From Sulfurospirillum sp. UBA4058 (GTDB lineage: Bacteria; Campylobacterota; Campylobacteria; Campylobacterales; Sulfurospirillaceae): a stretch of DNA of 64,000 nucleotides. The first letter of the stretch is position 1. Each line of letters begins with the position of its first letter. The notes beneath the pieces were generated by a model. The model saw nothing but the letters and a program-made list of their open reading frames with translations. It was not told where the DNA came from and did no database searches. Shown in pieces: positions 8,329 through 16,978 of the stretch. The DNA lies in the NCBI GenBank assembly GCA_002382085.1, contig DFZK01000015.1, positions 1-64,000 on the forward strand, read 5' to 3'. The position numbers and the translations under genes are program-made.

Positions 8329-9645
8329 TTGGAAAAAACATCGTTAAAAGATTGGAAACGTTATACGATTAAGAGTTTGGCGTTTTGGGTTGTGGTCGGC
8401 ATTGTTGCCGGAATTACGCTGGGTATGCTCAATCCGAGCTTGGCGGTTCAGGCCAAACCCGGAATCGACTGGTTTATTCAAGTTTTAAAATGGTTGGTCG
8501 GTCCGATTATCTTTTTAACGATTATTTCGGGTATCGTCGGTTTAGAGAGCTTGAAAGAAGTCGGGTCTATCGGTTTGAAAGCGTTTATCTATTTTGAAGT
8601 CGTCAGCACGTTTGCTTTGGCGATCGGTATTTTATTCGGTAATCTTTTGAAACCGGGACACGGAATGCACCTGAACGTCGAGTCTTTGGATGTTTCCGCG
8701 GTTTCGAGCTTTACGGCTAACGCTTCTTCGCAAACGGGCTCGGTTTGGGGTATTTTAAAAAGTGCGATTCCGACCGATCCGATTACGCCGTTTCTTCACG
8801 GCAACACGTTGCAGGTATTGGTGATGGCGTTAGTGATCGCAATCGGTATTGCCGCGTTCGGAGAAAAATACAAAGAGGCGATTCTCGCTCCTCTAGAAAA
8901 AGTTCAAAATTTCTTCTTTAAAATCTTAACGATTTTGATGTGGCTAAGCCCGATCGCAAGCTTTAGCGCGATGGCATTTTTGATCGGAAAATTCGGTATC
9001 GCTTCCCTGATCGGTATGGCAAGCTTGCTGGGGGTGATGTTGATCTCCGTCTTGGCATTTTTATTCGGCGTTTTAGGTCTCATTCTCTGGTTTTATCACA
9101 TTAACGTTTTTAAATTTATGCGCTTTATCGCCAAAGAAGTGTTGATCGTCTTTGCAACCTCTTCAAGCGAATCGGCGTTGGCTCCGTTGATGAGGCGTTT
9201 GGAAGCCGCGGGAGTCAGTCGCGGAACGACGGGATTGGTAATTCCGACGGGCTATTCGTTTAACTTGGATTGTACGAATATTTACCTTTCGCTTTCGATT
9301 ATTTTCTTAGCGCAAGCATTCGGTATTCCGCTCACGCTTTCGCACGAACTCAGCATCATCTTTATTTTGATGGTTGCTTCAAAAGGTGCGGTCGGCGTGA
9401 CGGGTTCCGGCTTTATCGTGCTTGCGGGTACGCTTTCGGCGATGGGAGACGTGATTCCCGTGGCAACCGTAGCGGTTCTTTTAGGCGTGGATAAATTTAT
9501 GAGCGAAATGCGTGCGGTCGGCAATCTATGCGGTAACGCGGTTGCCGCGGTCGTCGTCGGTGCATGGGATAAACAGATCGATATGGACAAATTTCGTTAT
9601 GCGCTCGATCACCCCGAATCCGTAGAAGACGCAATTCCGGGTTGA
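8329..9645 (+). CDS. DctA-like C4-dicarboxylate:cation symporter, copy 2
   Basis: The tandem paralogue of the preceding gene, with the same motifs (SSSESALAPLM, FNLDCTNIY, SKGAVGVTGSGF, FMSEMRAVGNLCGNAVA) and an identical C-terminal tail ending in HPESVEDAIPG. It is 438 residues long and lacks about ten N-terminal residues of copy 1. Nucleotide identity is very high over the last 450 bases, which points to a recent duplication or gene conversion; the extracellular loop after the third hydrophobic segment is the most divergent part and may set different affinity. AAAGGG stands six bases before TTG 8329; an in-frame GTG at 8326 is too close to it. A CATAAT box at 8294 is a likely promoter. Confidence 0.9.
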   Translation: MEKTSLKDWKRYTIKSLAFWVVVGIVAGITLGMLNPSLAVQAKPGIDWFIQVLKWLVGPIIFLTIISGIVGLESLKEVGSIGLKAFIYFEVVSTFALAIGILFGNLLKPGHGMHLNVESLDVSAVSSFTANASSQTGSVWGILKSAIPTDPITPFLHGNTLQVLVMALVIAIGIAAFGEKYKEAILAPLEKVQNFFFKILTILMWLSPIASFSAMAFLIGKFGIASLIGMASLLGVMLISVLAFLFGVLGLILWFYHINVFKFMRFIAKEVLIVFATSSSESALAPLMRRLEAAGVSRGTTGLVIPTGYSFNLDCTNIYLSLSIIFLAQAFGIPLTLSHELSIIFILMVASKGAVGVTGSGFIVLAGTLSAMGDVIPVATVAVLLGVDKFMSEMRAVGNLCGNAVAAVVVGAWDKQIDMDKFRYALDHPESVEDAIPG

Positions 9646-9701
9646 TGCGCTCCTTTTATCTCGATGGGCTTAGCCTCATCGGGATTTCAAGAAAAGCGCG
9701 C

Positions 9702-9707
9702 TATAAT
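9702..9707 (+). promoter_or_regulatory. -10 box for the HDOD gene
   Basis: TATAAT in the context GCTATAATC lies 28 bases before the ATG at 9735, after a weak imperfect hairpin at about 9663-9682 that may end the symporter transcript. Confidence 0.65.
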
Positions 9708-9734
9708 CTATTTAAATCCTTCTAAAGAGACGGC

Positions 9735-10544
9735 ATGTTAAAAGAAATAGCGGAGCGAATTCGCGCGTTACCTCCTTTACCCAAAACGTTTACGCAGATT
9801 AATGCACTGTTTCGCGACGAACAAGCGAGTATCGCCGATTTGGCAAAAGTGATCGAAGAAGACCCGATGCTTATCGCCAACCTTCTCAAAGTCGCCAACT
9901 CTCCTTTGTACGGCTTTCGTCGTGAAATCAAAAGCGTTTTACAAGCGGTCGGGCTCTTCGGTATGTCGACGACGCGCTCGTTGGTGCTTGACATGTCGAT
10001 CAAAAAACTCTTAAACGTCGATCTTGTACCCTATGCGATTTCGCCCGAAGAGTTTGCGCAACTTTCGCACATGCAAAGTATGTTGATCTCTAAGTGGTAC
10101 AAAAACGTTGATGCCGCAAGCGTCGATTTTCTCTTTTTATGTGCGTTGCTGCAAGAGAGCGGCAAAATTCTCATTGCCGACGAGATCGCAAAAAACGACG
10201 AAACGTATGCGTTTAAAGCCGAACTTGAAAACGCGTTAAACGTCGCGGACGTTGAGAAAATGTTCGTAGGCGTCACGAGTAGCGAAGTCTCGGCGTTGAT
10301 TTTCGAGCATTGGAAATTTGATAAACGCATGATCGAAGCCATTCGGTTTACCGAAAAGTCGCACGATGCACCGGCGGCGATTCGCGTTCTTAGCGTCGCT
10401 TTAAAAGTCGTCAAAACCGCCGTTGCGATTAATGCGCCTTTGAGCGAACGCAATATCAATCTGGCACTCACGTTTCTTGCTAAAGAGGGTTTAGATTCCG
10501 CACCGTTTTTGGAGGCGGTCGAGTCCATCAAAGCTTCATTTTAA
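9735..10544 (+). CDS. HDOD-domain protein
   Basis: The 269-residue protein is a single HDOD domain, a HD-related helical fold without the metal-binding HD pair that is common in bacterial signalling. The N-terminal part contains the typical sequence EEDPMLIANLLKVANSPLYGF, followed by TRSLVLDMSIK and a middle helical region. HDOD proteins in Campylobacter and other genera take part in motility, biofilm or stress signalling, but they have no agreed enzymatic activity. It lies 23 bases before polA on the same strand with its own promoter, so polA may be read from this transcript. No partner domain (receiver, GGDEF or EAL) is fused to it. Confidence 0.85.
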   Translation: MLKEIAERIRALPPLPKTFTQINALFRDEQASIADLAKVIEEDPMLIANLLKVANSPLYGFRREIKSVLQAVGLFGMSTTRSLVLDMSIKKLLNVDLVPYAISPEEFAQLSHMQSMLISKWYKNVDAASVDFLFLCALLQESGKILIADEIAKNDETYAFKAELENALNVADVEKMFVGVTSSEVSALIFEHWKFDKRMIEAIRFTEKSHDAPAAIRVLSVALKVVKTAVAINAPLSERNINLALTFLAKEGLDSAPFLEAVESIKASF

Positions 10545-10567
10545 ATGCTACATGTAAAGGCTCTTTC

Positions 10568-13225
10568 GTGAAAACACTCACTATTATCGATACGTTCGGT
10601 TTCTTTTTTCGTAACTACTACGCACTTCCCGCATTGCGTAATTCTCAAGGTTTTCCGACGGGACTTTTAACGGGGTTTGCCCATTTTATCGCGGCTCTTA
10701 AAAAAGAGCACGATACCGATTACGTTCTTTTCGCGCTGGATAGCAAGGGGAAAAATTTTCGTCACGACATCGATCCTAACTATAAAGCCAATCGCCCCGA
10801 AGCACCGGAAGATTTTAAAAAACAGCTTCCCGTCGCTATTTCGTGGATTGAAAAAATGGGATTTAAAAGTTACGGTGAAGAGGGGTTTGAAGCCGACGAC
10901 ATCATTGCTTCGGCGGTTAAATTTGCCAAACACCACGATATTAAAGTGCGAATCGTCACGCACGATAAGGATCTTTACCAACTCATCGACGACGGGCGCG
11001 TCGTGATTTACGATCCGATGAAAAAGAGTGAAATCACGACCGAAAAATGTTTTGAGAAGTTCGGCGTCTATCCGCATCAAATCGGCGAGTATCTCTCGTT
11101 GGTCGGCGACACCGCCGATAATATTCCCGGCGTAAAAGGCATCGGACCTAAAGGTGCGAAAAAACTGCTTGATGATTTCGAAACGATGGAGGGCGTATAC
11201 GCCCATCTTGATAAAATAGTCAATCCGCGCATCAAAACAATGTTGGAAGAGGGAAGAGAGAGTGCGTATTTGAGCCGCCGTTTGGTCTGTTTAGACGATA
11301 CGCTGAGTATTGCCGATAAGTTCGAATCGTTTCATTATCCAGAGGCCCAACCGCTCTCGTACATTGTGGAAGAGTTGGAAAAATACGAGCTTCGCCAAAT
11401 CCTTGCGCGCGTGAAATCGGAAGGCTTACATGTAAAACAAGAAACACCGACGGAGCAAGGGTTTAAACCGATTTTATTGGACGATGCGAAATTGCTTTTA
11501 CGCGTCGTTGAAGGTATCGAAGAAGACGAAACGGTCGCGTTTGATACCGAAACCGACGCGTTGGATGCGTACAACGCCCGTATCGTCGGATTTTCATTTT
11601 GCGTCAATACGAAAGAGGCTTATTACGTTCCGATTGCTCACCATTATTTGGGCGTAGGCAACCAAATAACGCACGAAGAGGCAAAAGAGGCATTGACGCA
11701 TCTGCTTTCCCGGAAAATCGTCGGACAAAATCTGAAGTTTGACCTTGCGGTCGTTGAACGTAATTTCGGACTTCAAAACGTGAACGTTTATGCCGACACG
11801 ATGATTTTGGCATGGCTTTTAAATCCGGAGACCAACGTAGGACTCGATACGCTCTCCAAACGTTTTTTCAATCACGAGATGATCAAATTTAAAGACGTCG
11901 TCGCCAAAGGCGAAAACTTTAGCGGCGTGCCTTTGGAAAAAGCGTGTGAATACGCAAGCGAAGACGCATGGATGACCTTCAAACTTTTTGAGAAGCTTCG
12001 TGAGATGTTAGACCCTTCGTTGTTGGATCTTGCAAAAACCGTAGAATTTCCGTTTATTCAAACGTTGATGCGTATGGAAAAAGAGGGAATTCAAGTCGAC
12101 GGTGCTTATTTTGAAGCACTGTTGAAACGTACCGATGATGCGATAGAGGCTTTGAAAACGGAAATTTTTACCTTATGCAATGCGACGTTTAACCTTAATT
12201 CGACGCAACAATTGGGTGCGGTACTGTTTGATCAGTTAGGACTTCCGAGCGTCAAAAAGACCAAAACGGGGTACAGTACCGACGAAAACGTTTTAAACGA
12301 GCTTTTCGACAAGCATCCGAGCATCGCTAAAATTTTGGAGTATCGGGAGTTGTATAAACTTCGCTCAACCTATATCGAACCGCTGTTGAAGCTCTCCAAA
12401 GTATCACCGCGCAGTCGGGTACATACGTCGTTTATCCAAACGGGAACGTCCACCGGAAGGCTAAGCTCCAAAGATCCGAATTTGCAGAATATTCCCGTGA
12501 AGACGGCTCTGGGTCGTGAAGTACGCGGCGGTTTCGTTGCCAAAGAAGGATATGTACTCGTCGGGATCGATTATTCGCAGATCGAACTTCGCTTGTTGGC
12601 GCATTTTAGCGGGGACGAAGCGATGGTGCGGGCGTTTCAAGAAGGCAAAGACATTCACAAAGAAACCGCACTCAAACTGTTCGGCGAAGCGGAAGCGGAC
12701 GCCAAAAGAGGTATCGCCAAAAGTATCAATTTCGGCTTGCTTTACGGTATGGGACCCAAACGTCTTTCCGAAACGATCGGCATTACGACGAAAGAAGCCA
12801 AAAGCTACATCGACGGCTATTTTGCGACCTTCCCGACGATTAAGCAGTACCTTTCTTCCATTGAAGAACAAGCGAAAAAAGAGGGTTTCGTTCAGACGCT
12901 TTTGGGGCGAAAACGCTTTTTTGATTTTGAACATGCCAATGCGATGCAATACGCCGGATACCTTCGTGAGGCGGTCAATACGGTATTTCAAGGCAGTGCC
13001 GCGGATTTGATTAAGCTTGCGATGAATCGAATTATGGCGACGTTAGTCGACGATGAGGCAAAATTGCTCTTGCAAATCCATGACGAACTCATCTTTGAAG
13101 TCAAAGAAGCGCGCGCGGAATCGTTTGCCGCGGAAGCACAACGCGTGATGGAAGAGATTTACGCGTTACGCGTTCCCTTAAAGGTTTCGATCGCGATCGG
13201 TACGAATTGGGGAGTATTGAAATGA
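10568..13225 (+). CDS. polA: DNA polymerase I
   Basis: PolA removes RNA primers and fills gaps in replication and repair. The 885-residue protein has three parts: a 5'-3' exonuclease (residues 1-290, with FEADDIIA and GDTADNIPGVKGIGPKGA), a 3'-5' proofreading domain beginning near residue 325 with an intact DTETD acid motif, so proofreading is probably active, and the polymerase domain with DYSQIELRLLAH, the O-helix KSINFGLLYGM and the catalytic HDELIFE. The start is GTG 10568, preceded by AAGG that belongs to an ACATGTAAAG repeat. mntP overlaps its stop. Confidence 0.98.
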   Translation: MKTLTIIDTFGFFFRNYYALPALRNSQGFPTGLLTGFAHFIAALKKEHDTDYVLFALDSKGKNFRHDIDPNYKANRPEAPEDFKKQLPVAISWIEKMGFKSYGEEGFEADDIIASAVKFAKHHDIKVRIVTHDKDLYQLIDDGRVVIYDPMKKSEITTEKCFEKFGVYPHQIGEYLSLVGDTADNIPGVKGIGPKGAKKLLDDFETMEGVYAHLDKIVNPRIKTMLEEGRESAYLSRRLVCLDDTLSIADKFESFHYPEAQPLSYIVEELEKYELRQILARVKSEGLHVKQETPTEQGFKPILLDDAKLLLRVVEGIEEDETVAFDTETDALDAYNARIVGFSFCVNTKEAYYVPIAHHYLGVGNQITHEEAKEALTHLLSRKIVGQNLKFDLAVVERNFGLQNVNVYADTMILAWLLNPETNVGLDTLSKRFFNHEMIKFKDVVAKGENFSGVPLEKACEYASEDAWMTFKLFEKLREMLDPSLLDLAKTVEFPFIQTLMRMEKEGIQVDGAYFEALLKRTDDAIEALKTEIFTLCNATFNLNSTQQLGAVLFDQLGLPSVKKTKTGYSTDENVLNELFDKHPSIAKILEYRELYKLRSTYIEPLLKLSKVSPRSRVHTSFIQTGTSTGRLSSKDPNLQNIPVKTALGREVRGGFVAKEGYVLVGIDYSQIELRLLAHFSGDEAMVRAFQEGKDIHKETALKLFGEAEADAKRGIAKSINFGLLYGMGPKRLSETIGITTKEAKSYIDGYFATFPTIKQYLSSIEEQAKKEGFVQTLLGRKRFFDFEHANAMQYAGYLREAVNTVFQGSAADLIKLAMNRIMATLVDDEAKLLLQIHDELIFEVKEARAESFAAEAQRVMEEIYALRVPLKVSIAIGTNWGVLK

Positions 13226-13761
13226 CGGAAGTTATTGCGTTAGCCTTGGCACTCAGCATGGACGCCTTTGCGGTTTCGATCGGCTTGGGAACGAAACAAG
13301 CGACGGGACACGGTGCATTGGCATGGAAAGCGGGACTTTTTTTCGGTATTTTTCAAGCACTGATGCCGCTTATCGGGTATATCGGAGGAAAAGGTTTGTT
13401 AGGCTTTATCGATCATTATACGCGATACGTCGCTTTTGCGCTTTTAGTGCTCATCGGCGCAAAAATGGTCTATGAAAGTATGCAAGAGAGCCTCGAAGAG
13501 GAAATTCAAAAAATCACGAATAAATTGATGCTAACCCTTGCGATTGCGACGAGTATCGATGCGATGGCGGCGGGATTTAGCTTAATGCTGTTGGATATGA
13601 ATCCGTTTTTAGCGTGCGGTTTGATCGGTCTGACGACGTTTGGCATGAGCTTTTTAGGTGTTTTTGTCGGAAAACTTACGGGAAGTTGGCTTGAGAGTAA
13701 AGCTGAACTCTTAGGAGGCGTCGTTTTGATAGCTATCGGAGTGCGCATCGTAACGGCATGA
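13222..13761 (+). CDS. mntP: manganese efflux pump MntP
   Basis: A 179-residue, six-helix membrane protein of the MntP (YebN, DUF204) family, which exports Mn2+ and protects against manganese overload. The two family repeats each carry an acidic helix motif: SMDAFAVSIGLG near the N-terminus and TSIDAMAAGFSL in the second half; the Asp residues are the metal ligands. ATG 13222 overlaps the polA stop (ATGA) and is preceded by GGGGAG, so it is translated by coupling with polA. No MntR-type site or manganese riboswitch is seen, unlike in E. coli. Confidence 0.95.
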   Translation: MTEVIALALALSMDAFAVSIGLGTKQATGHGALAWKAGLFFGIFQALMPLIGYIGGKGLLGFIDHYTRYVAFALLVLIGAKMVYESMQESLEEEIQKITNKLMLTLAIATSIDAMAAGFSLMLLDMNPFLACGLIGLTTFGMSFLGVFVGKLTGSWLESKAELLGGVVLIAIGVRIVTA

Positions 13762-13783
13762 GAGAGATCGCTTAGGATCTCTC
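13762..13783. terminator. hairpin between convergent mntP and outer-membrane protein genes
   Basis: GAGAGATC (13762-13769) pairs with GATCTCTC (13776-13783) right after the mntP stop and eight bases before the stop of the convergent gene. Neither side has a real T run, so it may work weakly in both directions. Confidence 0.5.
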
Positions 13784-13791
13784 ACGCTTGG

Positions 13792-14406
13792 TTAGAATTT
13801 GTAGTTTAAGCCCAGATAGTATTGAATGAAGTGTTCATTTTCGCTTTTGACGTGAATATTGGTCGTACCGTCGTCGTAATTAAACGTATCGTCCACATCG
13901 CTTAAAAGATAACGTGCGCCGATTTCGAGCTCCGTATGCGTGCCGAGCGCATACATCAAACCGGCTTCGACGCCGTAGTTGAACCCTTTGGGTTTATCGA
14001 TTGAGAGCAGTTGTGCACGATCATTGTCGCTTTTTGACGTACTGTATGAAGCGGTAAGACCCAAAAACGGCGTTACCGCAGAAGAATTTCTGAAAAGATA
14101 GTCGTAGGCAAGTCCGTACGTGAAGGAGCTAATATCTTCTTTTTTGTTTTGATACGCAAAGCTTCCGTAGACTCTGCCGTACTCAAAATATTTACCGACT
14201 TTTAATGCCTCATACGTCGCATCGATGGATTCCGATGAACTTCCTTCCCAAAAAGAATAACCGGAAAAAGATGAACTTTCCGATGCGGAAGTTTTTCCGT
14301 GAATACTCATACCCCCAAATTCGGCACCGATAAACCACGCGTTTGAGTCTGCCAAAACGGCAGATGCCGCGAGTAACAACGATGCCGCAACCAAAGACTT
14401 TTTCAT
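13792..14406 (-). CDS. outer-membrane beta-barrel protein
   Basis: The 204-residue product begins with a clear signal peptide (MKKSLVAASLLLAASAVLA, cleavage before DSNAW) and then shows alternating polar/hydrophobic strands with many aromatic residues, ending in YYLGLNYKF, the terminal aromatic signature recognised by the BAM machinery. This is the profile of a small eight-stranded OMP barrel. I chose ATG 14406, which follows GGGGG, over an earlier in-frame ATG at 14448. The function is unknown; such proteins are often adhesins, porin-like or structural. It stands alone with an AT-rich promoter region (14407-14494) shared with nothing else on that strand. Confidence 0.85.
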   Translation of the reverse strand: MKKSLVAASLLLAASAVLADSNAWFIGAEFGGMSIHGKTSASESSSFSGYSFWEGSSSESIDATYEALKVGKYFEYGRVYGSFAYQNKKEDISSFTYGLAYDYLFRNSSAVTPFLGLTASYSTSKSDNDRAQLLSIDKPKGFNYGVEAGLMYALGTHTELEIGARYLLSDVDDTFNYDDGTTNIHVKSENEHFIQYYLGLNYKF

Positions 14407-14494
14407 AATGCCCCCTGAAATAAAAATGTGAATAAAATTGTAGAGCAAATAATATTATTACATTATTAAATTAAAAAGTTTTTATTTTGTAATT

Positions 14495-15109
14495 TTAGAT
14501 CAAAGAGGGCGAAAATTTTTTGAGCGTAATTTCTTGGTTCTTGTAATCAGGCATAAAAGAGGCGACGCAGTCCCAAAAAGCTTTTTGATGGTGTTTGTGC
14601 GTGATATGGGCAAGTTCGTGAACGACGATGTACGCGATGCACTCTAAGGGCAGTTGGGCAAGGCTAAGGTTGAAACTCAGCTCATTGCGGTGGCTACAGC
14701 TTCCCCACCGTTTTTTAGCTTGACGAAAGCTCACTTTCGCGGGTTTGACGCTCATCAGAAAGCTCCACTCTTCCACCAGACGGTTCACTAGTGGCGGGGT
14801 TTTTTCTTTGTAAAAGCGTTCGGGCGTTTGAAGAGAGCTCAAAAGAATCGGCTCGCCCAAGTAGAGAACTTTCCCCTCCGTTTCCACTAAACGAGCGATG
14901 TCGGTACGTTCGCGTGCCGCGTGTAGTTTGGCGAAAATCCAAGAGGCTTTTTGAAGCAGAAGGTTTTCAATCTTATCGATGGCGCTAAAAGGAGATTTGA
15001 CGATCACCCCTTGGTTAGGATCGATCGTAATATAAAGATGTTTCAGTCGTCGGTTAACGAAAAGAGAGTAGGAGAGTACGCGACCCTCGTACTCGATCGT
15101 TTTAGTCAA
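14495..15109 (-). CDS. YgjP-type M48-like metallopeptidase (DUF45)
   Basis: A soluble protein of about 204 residues with the zinc-protease motif HELAH (context YIVVHELAHITHKHH) and the upstream KKRWGSCS element that define the YgjP/WLM (DUF45) family. The family resembles minigluzincins and M48 peptidases; the physiological substrate is not known. The frame can start at ATG 15151, which would overlap dnaJ by 50 bases, or at TTG 15109, which overlaps only the dnaJ stop (TTGACTAA). I prefer the latter for its coupling geometry, though neither has a good ribosome site. It lies downstream of dnaJ in the same transcript. Confidence 0.85.
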   Translation of the reverse strand: MTKTIEYEGRVLSYSLFVNRRLKHLYITIDPNQGVIVKSPFSAIDKIENLLLQKASWIFAKLHAARERTDIARLVETEGKVLYLGEPILLSSLQTPERFYKEKTPPLVNRLVEEWSFLMSVKPAKVSFRQAKKRWGSCSHRNELSFNLSLAQLPLECIAYIVVHELAHITHKHHQKAFWDCVASFMPDYKNQEITLKKFSPSLI

Positions 15110-16232
15110 ACCAACTTTTGATTTTGTCAAAGACGCTCTCGAATTTTTCATCTTTTTGTTTGGTCTCGATACCGAATTCCGCTTGAAGTTGTTCTAGCAA
15201 TTCGCGTTGTTCTTTCGTGATTTTCTTAGGATAACGAATCGAAATCTGAGCGATCATACTGCCGAATTGTCGGGTATGGACATTTTTGACGCCTTCGTTT
15301 TTAAAGATAAACTGTTGTTTGTCTTTAGCGCCTATGGGCAGTTCCAGCTCCGTTTCGCCGCGAATCGTCGGGATCTTGATCGTCTCTCCGAGTGCGACTT
15401 GCGTAAAGAAAACGGGTACTTCGATGTAAATGTCGTCGTTGTGGCGTACAAAATGTTCGTCTTCTTTGACGCGCACTAAGATATACAAATCTCCTCGCGT
15501 TCCTCTTTCGTCCACGTTACCGCGTCCGGCGACGCGAATGCGGTTGTTATTGTCGATACCTTCGGGAATGTCGATGGTGACTTTGTCGTCGACTTGGCTA
15601 AAGCCTTTGCCGCGACAATCGGGGCACGGATTGGTGACGACCGTTCCTTTACCGTTGCATGCGGGGCAGGTTTGCGAAAACGTCATAAACCCTTGGCGGT
15701 AAAAGACTTGACCTTTGCCTTTACACTCTTTACATGTCGCTTTAGATTTATCTTTGCTTCCCGTGCCTTCGCAGGTGTCGCAGGGTTTTTTATAGGAGAA
15801 GCCGACCTCTTTTTTCGTTCCGAAAATCGCTTCGTTAAAGGCTAACGTTACTTCGGCTTCCAAATCGAGGTTGTATTTTCTACTTTGCTTATTTCCGCCG
15901 CCGCCAAAACCGCCGCCGAATCCTCCGCCGAAAACCGATTCGAAAATAGAGCCCAAATCTCCCATAATATCTTCGTAACGCATATCGGAGAAGTGGCTAA
16001 AACCTTGACTGTCCAGTCCTGCTTTACCGTAACGATCGTAAGTTGCGCGTTTTTGCTCGTCGCTTAAAACTTGATAGGCTTCATTGATGGCTTTAAATTT
16101 TTCTTCCGCCGCTTTGTCGCCTTGATTGCGATCGGGATGGTATTGAAGGGCTAGTTTGCGATACGCCTTTTTAATCTCGCCCGAATCGGCACTTCGGGTA
16201 ATTTCCAACACTTCGTAATAATCTAATTCCAC
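15102..16232 (-). CDS. dnaJ: chaperone DnaJ
   Basis: DnaJ (Hsp40) delivers unfolded clients to DnaK and stimulates its ATPase. The 376-residue protein has the full type I layout: J domain with the HPD motif (residues 1-70), a Gly/Phe linker (GGGFGGGFGGGG), four zinc-binding CxxCxGxG repeats (CDTCEGTG, CKECKGKG, CPACNGKG, CPDCRGKG) and the C-terminal substrate domains. Translation starts at GTG 16232 behind AAAGAGA. The neighbouring dnaJ-racR-racS-recR arrangement is also found in Campylobacter jejuni; hrcA, grpE and dnaK are not here. Confidence 0.98.
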   Translation of the reverse strand: MELDYYEVLEITRSADSGEIKKAYRKLALQYHPDRNQGDKAAEEKFKAINEAYQVLSDEQKRATYDRYGKAGLDSQGFSHFSDMRYEDIMGDLGSIFESVFGGGFGGGFGGGGNKQSRKYNLDLEAEVTLAFNEAIFGTKKEVGFSYKKPCDTCEGTGSKDKSKATCKECKGKGQVFYRQGFMTFSQTCPACNGKGTVVTNPCPDCRGKGFSQVDDKVTIDIPEGIDNNNRIRVAGRGNVDERGTRGDLYILVRVKEDEHFVRHNDDIYIEVPVFFTQVALGETIKIPTIRGETELELPIGAKDKQQFIFKNEGVKNVHTRQFGSMIAQISIRYPKKITKEQRELLEQLQAEFGIETKQKDEKFESVFDKIKSWFD

Positions 16233-16302
16233 GTCTATTCTCTTTACATGTAAGTTTTTTAGAAGATCAAAAGTGTACCAAAAAGTAAATTAAATTTTGG
16301 TT

Positions 16303-16339
16303 GTTAAGGTTGGTTAACAAACGATTAAAGGACGGTTAA
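16303..16339. promoter_or_regulatory. helically phased TTAA repeats upstream of the Spy-like gene
   Basis: Four TTAA cores (starting at 16304, 16314, 16325 and 16336), three of them in a GGTTAA or GTTAA context, are spaced 10, 11 and 11 bases apart, i.e. on one face of the helix. They lie just upstream of a possible -10 box (TACTAT at 16351). Direct repeats with this spacing are how OmpR-family regulators bind, and racR lies one gene away. The binding protein is inferred, not known. Confidence 0.4.
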
Positions 16340-16386
16340 AAGCGACGTATTACTATTTCAATATCCAAACTTTTAAAGGAGACACG

Positions 16387-16887
16387 ATGAAAAGAACGAT
16401 TTTAGCCCTAGCAACGTTGGTTGCTTTAGGAACGACCGGAGCGTTTGCATTTGGCAGTAGCCAATGCCAAGGCGGTATGCAAGGGGGGATGATGCCTGCG
16501 ATGATGCAAGGCGGCATGATGATGCACGGCGGCGAAGAGAGAGGCATGATGGCGGGAATGATGTTTGATCGCTTAGATTTAAGCGACGATCAACGCTATA
16601 AGTTGAATGTATTGCGCAGCGAAATGAAACTGGAAATGGCAAAACTTCATGATCCTAAAAGCATGCAAAAGATGCAAGATCTCATGAGTGCGGATACGTT
16701 CGATAAAAAAGCGTTTATCAAAGTACGTAACGAAATGCACGATAAACGCGTAACGCTTGAAGCCGACTTCTTGGAAAAAGCTTTCACCGTTTTGACGAAA
16801 GAACAACGCGTCGAGCTTAAAAAAATTATGAGCGAACGACCGCAACGTCCGATGATGCCCAAAGCTCCCGAAGCCCCGCAAAAATAA
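16387..16887 (+). CDS. Spy/CpxP-like periplasmic protein
   Basis: A 166-residue exported protein: signal peptide ending at GAFAFG, then a Met/Gly/His-rich stretch (residues 30-58, repeated GGMM and MMHGG), then a helical domain with the LTxxQ-type motifs LSDDQRYKLNVL and LTKEQRVELKKI. This is the CpxP/Spy family of ATP-independent periplasmic chaperones or stress sensors; the Met/His-rich part suggests metal (copper or silver) contact. It sits directly in front of racR-racS with its own promoter, much as cpxP stands beside cpxRA in enterobacteria, so it may be a target or accessory of that system. Confidence 0.8.
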   Translation: MKRTILALATLVALGTTGAFAFGSSQCQGGMQGGMMPAMMQGGMMMHGGEERGMMAGMMFDRLDLSDDQRYKLNVLRSEMKLEMAKLHDPKSMQKMQDLMSADTFDKKAFIKVRNEMHDKRVTLEADFLEKAFTVLTKEQRVELKKIMSERPQRPMMPKAPEAPQK

Positions 16888-16978
16888 GCATTTAACGACT
16901 CTCTTTTCGGAAGGCTTTTTAAAAGCCTTCTTCTTCAAAAATTCTGTATAATTCTAAAAAGCAAAATTAAGGACACGA

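Noticed and set aside
15901..15930. Short tandem repeat CCGCC/CCGCCGAAT on the plus strand
   Set aside because: It is the reverse complement of the Gly/Phe-rich linker of dnaJ, a normal part of the protein.
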